A stretch of 45,509 nucleotides of DNA from DMER01 sp003451645 (GTDB taxonomy: Bacteria; Pseudomonadota; Alphaproteobacteria; Micropepsales; Micropepsaceae). The position numbers and the translations under genes are program-made. The stretch is taken from contig DALYLR010000030.1 of the NCBI GenBank assembly GCA_031976175.1, positions 1 to 45,509 of the forward strand, given 5' to 3'. Shown here piece by piece: positions 19,449 through 26,902 of this stretch. The first letter of the stretch is position 1; each line of letters opens with the position of its first letter. The notes under the pieces were generated by a model. It had not been told where the DNA came from and searched no databases. It saw nothing but the letters and a program-made list of their open reading frames with translations.

Positions 19449-20447
19449 ATGACCCAGGACGATACTCTCCAGCAGACCTTGCAATCGGCACTCGCCACCT
19501 TGGGCGCCGTGTCGGGCCTCACCCGCCTGTCCGGCGGCGCCAGCCAGGAGACCTGGCGGCTCACACTGACCACAGCCGAAAGGCAAAGCCAGACCATGAT
19601 CTTGCGCCGCACGCCCGGCGGCCGCCCGAGGCCCGTCTCCGAGACCGCCGTGACCTTGGACGTCGAAGCCCAAGTCCTCAAGGCCTGCCATCAGGCTGGC
19701 ATCCCCTGCCCGCGCGTTGTCTGGACCGCTGGACCAGACAGCGAGGCGGGCAGCGCTTACCTCATGGACTATGTGCCGGGCGAGACAATCCCGCGCAAAA
19801 TTTTGCGCGATCCTGAATTCGCCGAAGCCAGAAAGGTCCTGGCCCATCAATGCGGCGTGGTGCTCGCCCGCATCCACGCCATGCCCTTAAGCACCCTACC
19901 AGACTTGAACCGCATGGAGGCGGCCGGTCAACTTCGTCAGTACCGGGATATTTATGACAGTTACGACTACCCCCATCCCGTCTTTGAATTGGCTTTCAAA
20001 TGGCTGGAGGCGCGCCTGCCTGAAAGCACCGACCCGTGCCTCGTGCATGGAGACTTCCGCAATGGCAATCTGATGGTGGGGCCGGAAGGGTTGCGCGCCG
20101 TCCTCGACTGGGAATTGGTCCACATGGGCAATCCGGCCGAGGATCTGGGCTGGATCTGTGTGAACTCCTGGCGCTTCGGGCAGAGCCAAAACACGGTTGG
20201 CGGGTTCGGCAGCCTTGAGAGCCTACTCAAAGGTTACGCCGAAGCAGGCGGCCGCGCGATCTCACCCGAAGAGGTGCGCTTTTGGATCGCTTTTGGCTCT
20301 CTCAAATGGGGCATCATGTGCATGACCATGTACAAGGCCTTTGAGACCGGCGCGGATGCAAGTGTTGAGCGCGCCGCGATTGGCCGCCGGGCCTCTGAGA
20401 CCGAAGTCGATCTCCTCAATATCATCTACGGGACCGCGCTCACATGA
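19449..20447 (+). CDS. aminoglycoside-phosphotransferase (APH)-fold kinase, ACAD10/FadE36-like
   Basis: This 332-residue protein has the APH/choline-kinase fold. An N-lobe glycine-rich strand is LTRLSGGASQETWRL, a lysine-site equivalent is in MILRR, a Brenner-type catalytic loop is LVHGDFRNGNLMVG (D-x-x-x-x-N), and the metal-binding aspartate is in AVLDWELVHMGNPAEDLGW. This arrangement matches the phosphotransferases found beside acyl-CoA dehydrogenases (ACAD10 N-domain, FadE36). Those phosphorylate hydroxy-fatty acyl groups, so antibiotic resistance is not the likely role. The ATG is at 19449; an extension overlapping recG was rejected. Its stop overlaps the start of the next small gene by four bases, indicating coupling. 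Confidence 0.88.
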   Translation: MTQDDTLQQTLQSALATLGAVSGLTRLSGGASQETWRLTLTTAERQSQTMILRRTPGGRPRPVSETAVTLDVEAQVLKACHQAGIPCPRVVWTAGPDSEAGSAYLMDYVPGETIPRKILRDPEFAEARKVLAHQCGVVLARIHAMPLSTLPDLNRMEAAGQLRQYRDIYDSYDYPHPVFELAFKWLEARLPESTDPCLVHGDFRNGNLMVGPEGLRAVLDWELVHMGNPAEDLGWICVNSWRFGQSQNTVGGFGSLESLLKGYAEAGGRAISPEEVRFWIAFGSLKWGIMCMTMYKAFETGADASVERAAIGRRASETEVDLLNIIYGTALT

Positions 20448-20836
20448 TGGATCAGCCCAGCCTCGCCGAGATCATTCGCGCCGTGCGCACATTTCTGGAA
20501 ACCAAGGCCATTGGGGAATTGTCAGGCCACACCGCTTTCCACGCCCGCGTCGCCGCCAACGCCTTGGCCATTGCTGAGCGCGAAGTGACGCAAGGCCCGC
20601 AGGCCGATCAAAACGAGACCGCACGCCTCAAGGCGTTGCTCCATCTTGAAGGCAACCTCGAAACGCTTAACCGCGCTCTATGTGCGTCTATCCGCGCGGG
20701 CGCCATCGCGCTCGACGACCCTCAGCTCAAGGAGCATCTCACCGCCTCCACAATCGCCAAGGTGGCGATCGATCAGCCCGCTTATTCCGGTCTGCAGATC
20801 GCGCGGTCCGCGCTTACCGGCGCCAGCCATCCATAA
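20444..20836 (+). CDS. small helical partner of APH-fold kinase (DUF6285-like)
   Basis: The 130-residue product is almost wholly helical. It contains LAEIIRAVRTFLETKAIGEL, an FHARVAANALAIAERE helix and a C-terminal LKEHLTASTIAKVAIDQPAYS. From the sequence pattern and the strict coupling to the APH gene (ATGATG start overlapping its stop), it resembles DUF6285, a small family found with such kinases; I identify it by pattern, not by search. No signal or membrane helix is seen. It probably binds or activates the kinase, which is inference. Its tail overlaps the convergent ABC permease gene by 23 bases. Confidence 0.72.
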   Translation: MMDQPSLAEIIRAVRTFLETKAIGELSGHTAFHARVAANALAIAEREVTQGPQADQNETARLKALLHLEGNLETLNRALCASIRAGAIALDDPQLKEHLTASTIAKVAIDQPAYSGLQIARSALTGASHP

Positions 20837-22241
20837 GCCGCAAGACCGCAAACGGCCAAATGATCGCGGCCTGAACCCACATGCTGATCGCCGACAATCC
20901 CTCAAACGTTGGTGCCGTTGAGCGGTCCATGTTTCCATCCACAATCTCGGCCCAAGGGCTCAGGAGCGACATGACCAGAGGCCCCGCCTCACTCGCACCC
21001 GCCAGCGCAGGTAGCACTGTGTAGAGCAGAATGAGCGAGAGGACCGCCGCAAAGTCCCCACGCCGCTGTCCTGCCAGCATGTTGAAAAACATGACAATGC
21101 CAATGTTGCGCGCGAGCTCGCCCATGATGGCGATAACAAACAGCCGCCCGCTGTTGACGTTTTCGCCGCCCGTAACCCCACTCGCGTCGAGCTGCCCAAT
21201 GGCAAGCGCGCCAGCGATGGCCGTGAAGGCAAAGCCCCAGGCCCAGCCGGGCAGCCCGCCAAAGAAGGTCATGAACCGCCCTTCGCCAAATTGCGTCGCG
21301 AGCCAGCGCATCTTGACCCGCTCCTTGGGCATCACGAACAGGCTCACATAGGTGGCCGACAACAAAACCACCATGGCGATGAACAACCGGCTGGCCAACG
21401 CCGCCTGCTGCGTGGCGAATTGCGACACGGTTTCGCTCAAGGGGATCGCCGGTGACAGGAACCCAGCAAAATAGACCGCAATGAAAATCAGAAACCCGAT
21501 CCACACGAGCGGGTTCATGCTGACCTGGAGTTCTTGGCGCATGAACTGGTGCGCGGCGGCCAACACCCATGCCGCAAAGATCGCCAGAGACCCAAGGTAG
21601 AAACTGGCCGCGTCAAAGCGCATGCCATACCAATCGATCGCTTCAATGGCTTGGCTTAGCCAGGCCGACATGCCGAGAGCGCTGGGAACGGCCGTTGACC
21701 AGATGCTAAAGACCTGAAAGGCCGCAATGATCCCGAACAGTTGAAAGGCAAAGGCCCCCAGCCGCGATTGAAAGACACGCCTGCGCACGGCGACCAAGCT
21801 GGTCCAAAGGGACACGCTCTGCGCAATCAGACCGACAGAGAGGAAATAAGCCAGCTGCAGGCCTGCCGCTCCCGCTCCCCGGTCTGCCAGGGCATGCATG
21901 GTGATGGGCACCAAACAGATCAGCCCGCCAAACCAGACACAGGAGGTAGAGCCCAGCAATTTGCCCCACACCATCTCCCATGGCGTGATGGCTGACAGCC
22001 TTTGCAAGTCCCAGGTCCGGTCGCGGATTTCGTCAACCACGCTGCTCGCGGCATTGCGCGTGCCCCATAAGACCACGAGGACATAGAACACAGTTTCGGC
22101 CGTAATCGCCACGGCCCGCAATTCCTCGGTGGGCGCCACGGCAGCGGCCGTTAAGAAGAGCAGCCCCAATATGCCCGCCATGATAAGCAACCGGCGCGGG
22201 CTTGCCTCCAGCCACAAATTCCGCATCAGCTCTGCGTTCAT
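20814..22241 (-). CDS. ABC-2 type exporter permease
   Basis: This is a 475-residue polytopic inner-membrane protein. By hydropathy there are about 12 candidate helices, for example RLLIMAGILGLLFLTAAAVA, TVFYVLVVLWGT, WFGGLICLVPITMHA, LVWIGFLIFIAVYFAGFL, AMVVLLSATYVSLFVM and IGIVMFFNMLA. An N-terminal cytosolic loop (SVVDEIRDRTWDLQRLSAIT) resembles the coupling region of ABC-2 permeases, where the ATPase contacts the membrane part. The family resembles multi-drug, lantibiotic or copper-site ABC-2 exporters, though it is longer than the usual 250-400 residues. It starts ten bases beyond the stop of its ATPase partner, so they form one transporter. The substrate is unknown. Confidence 0.85.
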   Translation of the reverse strand: MNAELMRNLWLEASPRRLLIMAGILGLLFLTAAAVAPTEELRAVAITAETVFYVLVVLWGTRNAASSVVDEIRDRTWDLQRLSAITPWEMVWGKLLGSTSCVWFGGLICLVPITMHALADRGAGAAGLQLAYFLSVGLIAQSVSLWTSLVAVRRRVFQSRLGAFAFQLFGIIAAFQVFSIWSTAVPSALGMSAWLSQAIEAIDWYGMRFDAASFYLGSLAIFAAWVLAAAHQFMRQELQVSMNPLVWIGFLIFIAVYFAGFLSPAIPLSETVSQFATQQAALASRLFIAMVVLLSATYVSLFVMPKERVKMRWLATQFGEGRFMTFFGGLPGWAWGFAFTAIAGALAIGQLDASGVTGGENVNSGRLFVIAIMGELARNIGIVMFFNMLAGQRRGDFAAVLSLILLYTVLPALAGASEAGPLVMSLLSPWAEIVDGNMDRSTAPTFEGLSAISMWVQAAIIWPFAVLRLMDGWRR

Positions 22242-22251
22242 GGGTAAGCCC

Positions 22252-23163
22252 TCAGCCTTTGCGCGTTTCGTTGAAATAGGTGTCCTCGAGCGTGATCTTC
22301 TGCGGCGCGAACACGCAGACGCTCAATCCGGCCTCGATCAGACTGCGCAGCAGCGCCGCATGCGCCGCCCGGTCATTCGATAGGATCACTTCAACGTGAT
22401 CGGCGCCGCTGGTGCTGACCGTCACATCGGAGCGGCCAGAGACCAGCTGCAACAGCCGTGGATCATTGGAGGCCGTTTCGACGCGCACCTTGACCTGATC
22501 GCCTGCACGCGTGGTCACCGCGCTGCCGCCAGCGATCTTGCCATCCTTGATGATCAACATTTCGGTCGCGTAATCATCGAGCTCGGCCAGGATGTGGCTG
22601 GAGACAATCAGAGTCATGCCCCGGTCCCGCAGACTGATCAGCAGCTGCGACAGCGACCGCCGTGATTCGGGATCAAGCCCTGCCGCCGGTTCATCGAGCA
22701 GGATGACTTTGGGCTTGTGCACGATCGCCTGACCAATGGCCAAGCGTTGGCGCAAGCCCCGCGACAGCTCCTGCGCGCGTTGGTTCAGCCGGTCCGCCAA
22801 GCCAACAGCAGCGGCCGTTTCCGCAACCGCCTTCTCCGCATCGGCGGCGTTCAAACGATGCGAGCGCGCGGCGAAGTACAGCGCCCGCCAAACCGGCAAC
22901 TCCTCATAAAGGCCAAAGAAGTCGGGCAGATAGCCCAGCAATTCGTGGATGCGCCGTGGGTCCTCGCGCGTATCGACACCATCAATCGTGATCCGCCCGG
23001 AGTAAGGCGGCTCAAGCGCCGCCAAGCAGCGCAGCAACGTTGTCTTGCCTGCCCCATTGGGCCCCACCATCGCGGTGATCGTGCCTGCCGGGATCGTAAA
23101 ACTCACCCCGTCCAAGGCGCGTTTGGAGGGATACTCATAGACGACATCTTCGACCACGATCAT
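22252..23163 (-). CDS. ABC transporter ATPase (ABC-2 exporter)
   Basis: This 303-residue nucleotide-binding protein drives the permease encoded just downstream. Walker A is GPNGAGKTT (about 34-42), followed by the Q-loop region LGYLPDFFGLYEELPV. The signature is LSRGLRQRLAIGQAIV, a variant of LSGGQ, and Walker B is VILLDEPAAGLDP. The H-loop is LIVSSHILAELD. A roughly 80-residue C-terminal extension (IIKDGKIAGGSAV onwards) is typical of ABC-2 exporters. The true start is ATG 23163 (MIVVEDVVYEYPSKRAL); an extension to 23235 was rejected. It is divergent from the DUF3089 gene across a 111-base spacer that should hold both promoters. Confidence 0.93.
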   Translation of the reverse strand: MIVVEDVVYEYPSKRALDGVSFTIPAGTITAMVGPNGAGKTTLLRCLAALEPPYSGRITIDGVDTREDPRRIHELLGYLPDFFGLYEELPVWRALYFAARSHRLNAADAEKAVAETAAAVGLADRLNQRAQELSRGLRQRLAIGQAIVHKPKVILLDEPAAGLDPESRRSLSQLLISLRDRGMTLIVSSHILAELDDYATEMLIIKDGKIAGGSAVTTRAGDQVKVRVETASNDPRLLQLVSGRSDVTVSTSGADHVEVILSNDRAAHAALLRSLIEAGLSVCVFAPQKITLEDTYFNETRKG

Positions 23164-23274
23164 GGCTGGAACCCCATTTACCCCTATCGGTAGAACCATA
23201 TTGGCTGTCCCGCAAGCCACCACAACATATTGCAAACGCGAAATGATTTCGCCTGAACTGCCGGGGACGCTATT

Positions 23275-24465
23275 TTGGCGCGACTCTATGACGTTTGTGT
23301 GAGAAGGGTGCGGCCGGTGTTGGAGTGGTTAAAGGCTTTGGTGGCGCGTCCGTGGGCCCGCGTGGCCCTTGGCGTGGTCTTGGTCTGCGCGCTCGCGGGC
23401 GGATTGGCCTATGCCTTCCGCGATAATCTGGCGCGCTATGCCCTAAAGCCGCGTGCGGAGTTTGACCGCGCCAACGCCCCGCCGGCGCCTGACTACACCA
23501 ATGATGGCGCCTGGGCGATGTTGCCCAAGAAACCGCTGCTCAAGGCCGACCTGTTCTTTGTCTATCCATCGATCTATTTCGGCTGGGACGGCTGGAACAG
23601 CTGGATCGGTGATGAGGCTGTGCGTGACCGGCTGGTCGGGGATGTGGTGCCGCTCTATGCCGGTCCTTTTGCCGATGCCGCGAACATCTTCATCCCGCAA
23701 TACCGCCAGGCCAGCCCTTTTGCTTTCATGACCCACAACAGAAGCGCGCAAGGTGCCCGGTTGTTGGCCTATGAGGATGTCGAGGCGGCCTTCAAGAATT
23801 TCCTGAGCGCACGTAATGGCAACCGCCCCTTCGCTATCGCCGCGCAGGGCCAAGGCGCGCTCTACGCCGTCCGCCTGCTGACGACTGTCGTGGCCAAGGA
23901 CGAGGCAGTGCGGGAGCGCTTCCTCACCGCCTATCTGTCCGAGATCGCTTTGCCGCTGGAGGAGTTCGAGCGCAGCTTGAAGCCGCTTGAACCCTGTCAG
24001 GAGCCTGAGCAGCTGGGCTGCATCAATGTCTGGCATTCGGCACAAGCTGGCGCGCGCAACGATTTGCCCCGAACCAGCTTTCCTGTCTGGGACGATGCCA
24101 CACGGTTTACAACAACCCGGGGGCGCTCACTGGCTTGCGTCAATCCTTTGACCTGGACGCTCGATGGCCGGGCTGCCGATGAAAGCATGAACAGCGGCGC
24201 CGCACAGACCGATCACCGCAATCAATCCGGGGTCTCGCTTTCCGCGCCCCGCTCCGGCGCCGATTGCTGGAACGGCTTGCTATTCGTTGATGAGCAGCCG
24301 CCGCCGCTCTTCACCTTCACAGGTCCCCGCTATCGCGACCTCTATCCGCCTCGCGTCAATCTGTTCTTCGAGAACACCCGGCAGAATTTCCAGCGCCGCT
24401 TGGAGGCCTACCGCCAAGCGACCGCTCTCCCGCCGATTNNNNNNNNNNNNNNNNNNNGCCCCTGA
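23275..24465 (+). CDS. DUF3089 family protein with degenerate catalytic serine (3' end in assembly gap)
   Basis: This protein of about 390 residues has an N-terminal membrane anchor (about 27-46, WARVALGVVLVCALAGGLAY) and a periplasmic or extracellular alpha/beta-hydrolase-like DUF3089 domain. DUF3089 landmarks are LFFVYPSIYF, NIFIPQYRQASPFAF, EDVEAAFKNFL and NRPF. Where related proteins read GHSQG, this one reads AQGQG (residues 190-194), so the nucleophilic Ser becomes Gly192. The C-terminal segment PPRVNLFFENTRQNF also lacks a visible histidine at the usual place. Hydrolase activity is therefore doubtful, and a binding role is possible. TTG at 23275 is the proposed start. The gene runs into an N run at 24439-24457, so the stop at 24465 is provisional. 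Confidence 0.72.
   Translation: MARLYDVCVRRVRPVLEWLKALVARPWARVALGVVLVCALAGGLAYAFRDNLARYALKPRAEFDRANAPPAPDYTNDGAWAMLPKKPLLKADLFFVYPSIYFGWDGWNSWIGDEAVRDRLVGDVVPLYAGPFADAANIFIPQYRQASPFAFMTHNRSAQGARLLAYEDVEAAFKNFLSARNGNRPFAIAAQGQGALYAVRLLTTVVAKDEAVRERFLTAYLSEIALPLEEFERSLKPLEPCQEPEQLGCINVWHSAQAGARNDLPRTSFPVWDDATRFTTTRGRSLACVNPLTWTLDGRAADESMNSGAAQTDHRNQSGVSLSAPRSGADCWNGLLFVDEQPPPLFTFTGPRYRDLYPPRVNLFFENTRQNFQRRLEAYRQATALPPIXXXXXXXP
24439..24457. other. assembly gap (19 N)
   Basis: Nineteen unresolved bases lie inside the end of the DUF3089 gene and 35 bases before a strong palindrome. The true length and reading frame across it are unknown. Confidence 1.
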
Positions 24466-24492
24466 TCGTCCGTGGGCGATCTACTCATTTTT

Positions 24493-24543
24493 CCCCGCCC
24501 CTGGTGGGCGGGTCAAAATCGCGTCTGCGATTTTGGGGCGGGG
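24493..24543. terminator. compound palindrome between convergent genes, probable bidirectional terminator
   Basis: An inner perfect 9-bp stem (caaaatcgc 24514-24522 / gcgattttg 24527-24535, loop gtct) is enclosed by an outer 8-bp stem (24493-24500 with 24536-24543). The left arm has a 13-base internal loop. A TTTTT run on the plus strand precedes the left arm, so the minus-strand product ends its stem with an A-run rather than a T-run on one side. It sits between the converging DUF3089 and thiolase genes. Either termination or a REP-like interspersed element is possible. Confidence 0.5.
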
Positions 24544-24575
24544 GTACTTCAGGCAGGCAAACGCTGGACAGGACC

Positions 24576-25775
24576 CTATTGATAGGCCCCAATCACCGCC
24601 ACGCTGCACACATTCATCGACGGCGAGCCGCCCAGATTATGCGTCAGCCCGATCTTGGGGTCCTTCAACTGGCGCGCCCCCGCCCGCCCCTGCAGCTGCA
24701 GATACATCTCATAGAGCATGCGCAAGCCCGATGCCCCGATCGGGTGCCCGAAACACTTCAGGCCCCCATCGATCTGGCAAGGCACCTTGCCATCGGCGTC
24801 ATAGAACCCGTCCATCACGTCGCGCCAGGCTTGGCCCTCCTGGCTAATGAACAGGTCCTCCATCGTCACCAATTCCGTGACGGAGAAGCAATCATGCACC
24901 TCGATCATCGAGACATCCTCGCGCGGATTGCGGATGCCCGCTTCCTCATAGGCGCGTTTGGCAGCGATGCGCGCGGTATGGAAATAGCTCCCGTCCCAGG
25001 AATTATGTGCACTCTCCAACCCGTTCGACAGCGCCAGCTGCAAGGCCTTGACCGTGATCAGGTCCGTCTTTCCCAGCGCCTTGGCAATCTCCGGCGTCGT
25101 GACAATCGCCGCCGCCGCGCCATCCGACACGCCGCAGCAATCAAACAGCCCCAAGGGCTCCGCAATCATGGGCGCGTTCATCGCCATTTCTTCCGTGATC
25201 GGCTTTTGCAAATGCGCCTTGGGGTTCTTGGCGCCATTGGCGTGGCTCTTGACCGAGACATGCGCGATGGCGCGCTTCAGCTCATCCTTCGACACGCCGT
25301 GCTTGGCGCGATAAGCGGAGGCGAGCTGCGCGAAATTACCCGGCGCCGAGCCATTCGCCCCCCATTGCGGCAGCAGGGTCCCTGGCTGCGCGGTGGGTAG
25401 GCCGCCATAGCCTGTGTCCTTCAGCTTCTCGACACCTACCGCCAGCGCGATATCGGCCGCCCCCGCCGCCACCGCATAGACCGCGCCGCGAAACGCCTCC
25501 GAGCCGCTGGCACAGAAATTCTCCACCCGCGTCACCGCGATATTGGGCAGGCGCAAGGCGACCGAAAGCGGCGTGCCGCCCTTGCCCACCGATTGCTCCT
25601 CGATATGGGTCGAGAACCACGCGGCCTCGATCTGGCTCGTTTCTATCCCTGCATCCTTGACCGCCTCCAGATAGGCCTCGACCATCAATTCCTCGGCGCC
25701 TGCGTCCCAGCGCTCGCCGAACTTCGAGCACCCCATGCCCAAAATCGCCACCTTGTCCTTGATGCCGCGTGCCAT
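24576..25775 (-). CDS. thiolase-family acetyl-CoA acetyltransferase, SCP2-type
   Basis: This is a 399-residue thiolase of the SCP2/non-specific lipid-transfer class, which cleaves or condenses 3-ketoacyl-CoAs. The nucleophilic cysteine is C88 in RVENFCASGSEAFRGA. The second catalytic motif is CFGHPIGASGLRM (the histidine in GHP), and the third is the C-terminal GLTHNLGGSPSMNVCS (C in the final loop). It lacks the GHPxGxTG form of biosynthetic thiolases. The start at 25775 reads MARGIKDKVAILGMG. It is monocistronic here, on the minus strand, with its HMGS-like relative 3.4 kb away. In many genomes such thiolases pair with DUF35 zinc-ribbon proteins in degradation of steroid or branched acyl-CoA. 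That link is inference. Confidence 0.92.
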   Translation of the reverse strand: MARGIKDKVAILGMGCSKFGERWDAGAEELMVEAYLEAVKDAGIETSQIEAAWFSTHIEEQSVGKGGTPLSVALRLPNIAVTRVENFCASGSEAFRGAVYAVAAGAADIALAVGVEKLKDTGYGGLPTAQPGTLLPQWGANGSAPGNFAQLASAYRAKHGVSKDELKRAIAHVSVKSHANGAKNPKAHLQKPITEEMAMNAPMIAEPLGLFDCCGVSDGAAAAIVTTPEIAKALGKTDLITVKALQLALSNGLESAHNSWDGSYFHTARIAAKRAYEEAGIRNPREDVSMIEVHDCFSVTELVTMEDLFISQEGQAWRDVMDGFYDADGKVPCQIDGGLKCFGHPIGASGLRMLYEMYLQLQGRAGARQLKDPKIGLTHNLGGSPSMNVCSVAVIGAYQ

Positions 25776-25854
25776 GTCCTCAAACTCCCATGAACCAATG
25801 CCAAGGCGCCCAGCATGGCGCGGCGCGCGCGGCGGCGCAAGCAGGCCCCCTCAC

Positions 25855-25866
25855 CAATCGCGATTG
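25855..25866. promoter_or_regulatory. 12-bp perfect palindrome in the 25776-25925 spacer
   Basis: CAATCGCGATTG lies in the divergent spacer between the thiolase gene (minus) and the small secreted protein gene (plus), 60 bases ahead of the latter. A symmetric site of this type could be an operator for either gene. Nothing ties it to a known regulator. Confidence 0.3.
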
Positions 25867-25925
25867 ATTCCCGGCAAAGGTTTGGGCTGAATGGCGCGTG
25901 TTCAAATCCAACCGGAGGCTCCCCC

Positions 25926-26300
25926 ATGATCCGCGCCGCGCTAACCGCTCTGGCCCTTTTCAGCACTGCCACCACAGCCCTTGCCACCACCACTATCGCC
26001 AGCTGCACGGATGGCCAGAAGCTGCACCTCAACATCAATGCGGCGGGGCCCGGCCTGCTTTATGTGAAAACACCGCAGGCCACGCTGCAAATCGCCTCTG
26101 GGTTCAAATCGTCGATTACCAACAACTGGATCTGCGCAATGCCGTATGGCTCTTCAGGACCGATGGCGCTGCACTGGTGCATCACCCGCGCCACAGCGGG
26201 CGGTGGCGTCACCCCCTCCTCCATCATCATCGCCAAGGTCGTGGGCTCAGGGATTCAGCAGCAAGGCGTCGTATGCCCCGCATCGATCAAGAACTCCTGA
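25926..26300 (+). CDS. small secreted cysteine-containing protein of unknown function
   Basis: The product has 124 residues. A clear Sec signal peptide (MIRAALTALALFSTATTALA) ends near residue 20. The mature protein has about 104 residues and four cysteines (near 27, 70, 85 and 117), so two disulfides are likely. The body (HLNINAAGPGLLYVKTPQA, SSITNNWICAMPYGSSGP, SIIIAKVVGSGIQQQG) is beta-rich, with Thr/Ser and Gly. I do not recognise the family. The ATG is well supported by GGAGG eight bases upstream. It is a single-gene unit, directly upstream of the antitoxin-like remnant. Confidence 0.7.
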   Translation: MIRAALTALALFSTATTALATTTIASCTDGQKLHLNINAAGPGLLYVKTPQATLQIASGFKSSITNNWICAMPYGSSGPMALHWCITRATAGGGVTPSSIIIAKVVGSGIQQQGVVCPASIKNS

Positions 26301-26307
26301 GGCGTGG

Positions 26308-26448
26308 ACCATTGGGTACCGTGAATGCGGCAAGCAACAAGGTATGAGCGAGATCGCGGCAGCGGCAGGCCCCGGCCGCGCCAATCTTTACGAGGTGCTT
26401 GCGAAACTCAGAGTGGCCATCATTGCGCGAGCGGCACAGTTAGACTAG
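26308..26448 (+). pseudogene. remnant of a HigA-type/addiction-module antidote HTH protein
   Basis: The plus-strand reading ending at the TAG 26446 contains GKQQGMSEIAAAAGPGRANL followed by YEVLAK. This closely resembles the helix-turn-helix of the addiction-module antidote family (pattern ARAxGMSEVARAAGLxRExLYKAL). The usual tail, about 20 residues with a FATVLKV-like segment, is replaced by LRVAIIARAAQLD and a stop. No plausible start codon precedes it in frame, and no toxin gene is nearby. I take it as a broken antitoxin. The identification rests on pattern only. Confidence 0.45.
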
Positions 26449-26659
26449 ATCTATGACTAGGTCTAAGAAAGCACCCATGCCCGGTCCTAAGCCTAAATCC
26501 GAACGCAAATGGCCCCTTCACGGGGCCGACATGCGAATCCTGCTTGCGACAGACGCGAACTCGACCGGGTTGAGCGATAGCTCGTCCTGATCCGCGTCCA
26601 TCAAGGCGCGCCCAGAGACGAAGACGTTTACAAGAACTTTTGGAGAGACAAGCGACTCA
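26449..26659. other. no gene supported (region between antitoxin remnant and palindromes)
   Basis: A 45-codon frame (26453-26590) has no ribosome site and no resemblance to known families. An overlapping frame ending at 26670 has no start codon. Together with the remnant and palindromes, the span 26301-26902 is a gene-poor stretch of 602 bases. Confidence 0.5.
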
Positions 26660-26694
26660 TAAGGGCTTAAGCCAGCATGCGGCTTAAGCCCTTA
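26660..26694. repeat. 14-bp perfect inverted repeat
   Basis: taagggcttaagcc (26660-26673) is the exact reverse complement of ggcttaagccctta (26681-26694), with a 7-base spacer agcatgc. On the plus strand a T5 run begins ten bases after the right arm, too distant for a classical terminator. It is the first of two large hairpins separated by eleven bases. Confidence 0.85.
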
Positions 26695-26705
26695 GTGGCA
26701 GTCTT

Positions 26706-26759
26706 TTTCAGGCTCCCGCGCGCGTCAAGGGCGGCCTTGACACGCGCGGGAGCCTGAAA
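26706..26759. repeat. 25-bp inverted repeat with one mismatch and a 4-base loop
   Basis: Left arm 26706-26730 and right arm 26735-26759 pair at 24 of 25 positions; the loop is gcgg. The single mismatch is C/A on the plus strand and becomes a G-U pair if the minus strand is transcribed. A strand-long stem of this size is unusual for a simple terminator. It may be a bidirectional terminator, a REP-like element or the end of a lost mobile element. Confidence 0.85.
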
Positions 26760-26830
26760 CACGCCGCAGGAGCTGCCGTTGCTGAATGCGCCGGTCAAGC
26801 TTTTGCGGGTCGCCAAGCTGCACGGGTTGG

Positions 26831-26840
26831 TGCAGAATTC
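26831..26840 (+). repeat. left 10-bp inverted repeat (TGCAGAATTC) of the AT-rich segment
   Basis: TGCAGAATTC sits exactly where GC-rich sequence gives way to AT-rich sequence. Its reverse complement GAATTCTGCA is at 28205-28214, near the other edge of the AT-rich segment. The central hexamer GAATTC is itself a palindrome, so the match contains less information than ten independent bases. Confidence 0.6.
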
Positions 26841-26902
26841 AAAAATTATGCACATAACAAATTATTGTATCACATAGCTCCTCTTGGAGTAATTGCCACG
26901 TA

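Noticed and set aside
26453..26590. 45-codon open frame in the remnant region
   Set aside because: No ribosome site and no similarity to known proteins; composition is mixed and it lies among decayed sequence.
26580..26670. Frame with LVLIRVHQGAPRDEDV
   Set aside because: A stop immediately precedes it and there is no start codon; it cannot be supported as a gene.
26660..26759. Integron attC site
   Set aside because: The palindromes lack the core GTTRRRY/RYYYAAC boxes and integrase is absent.
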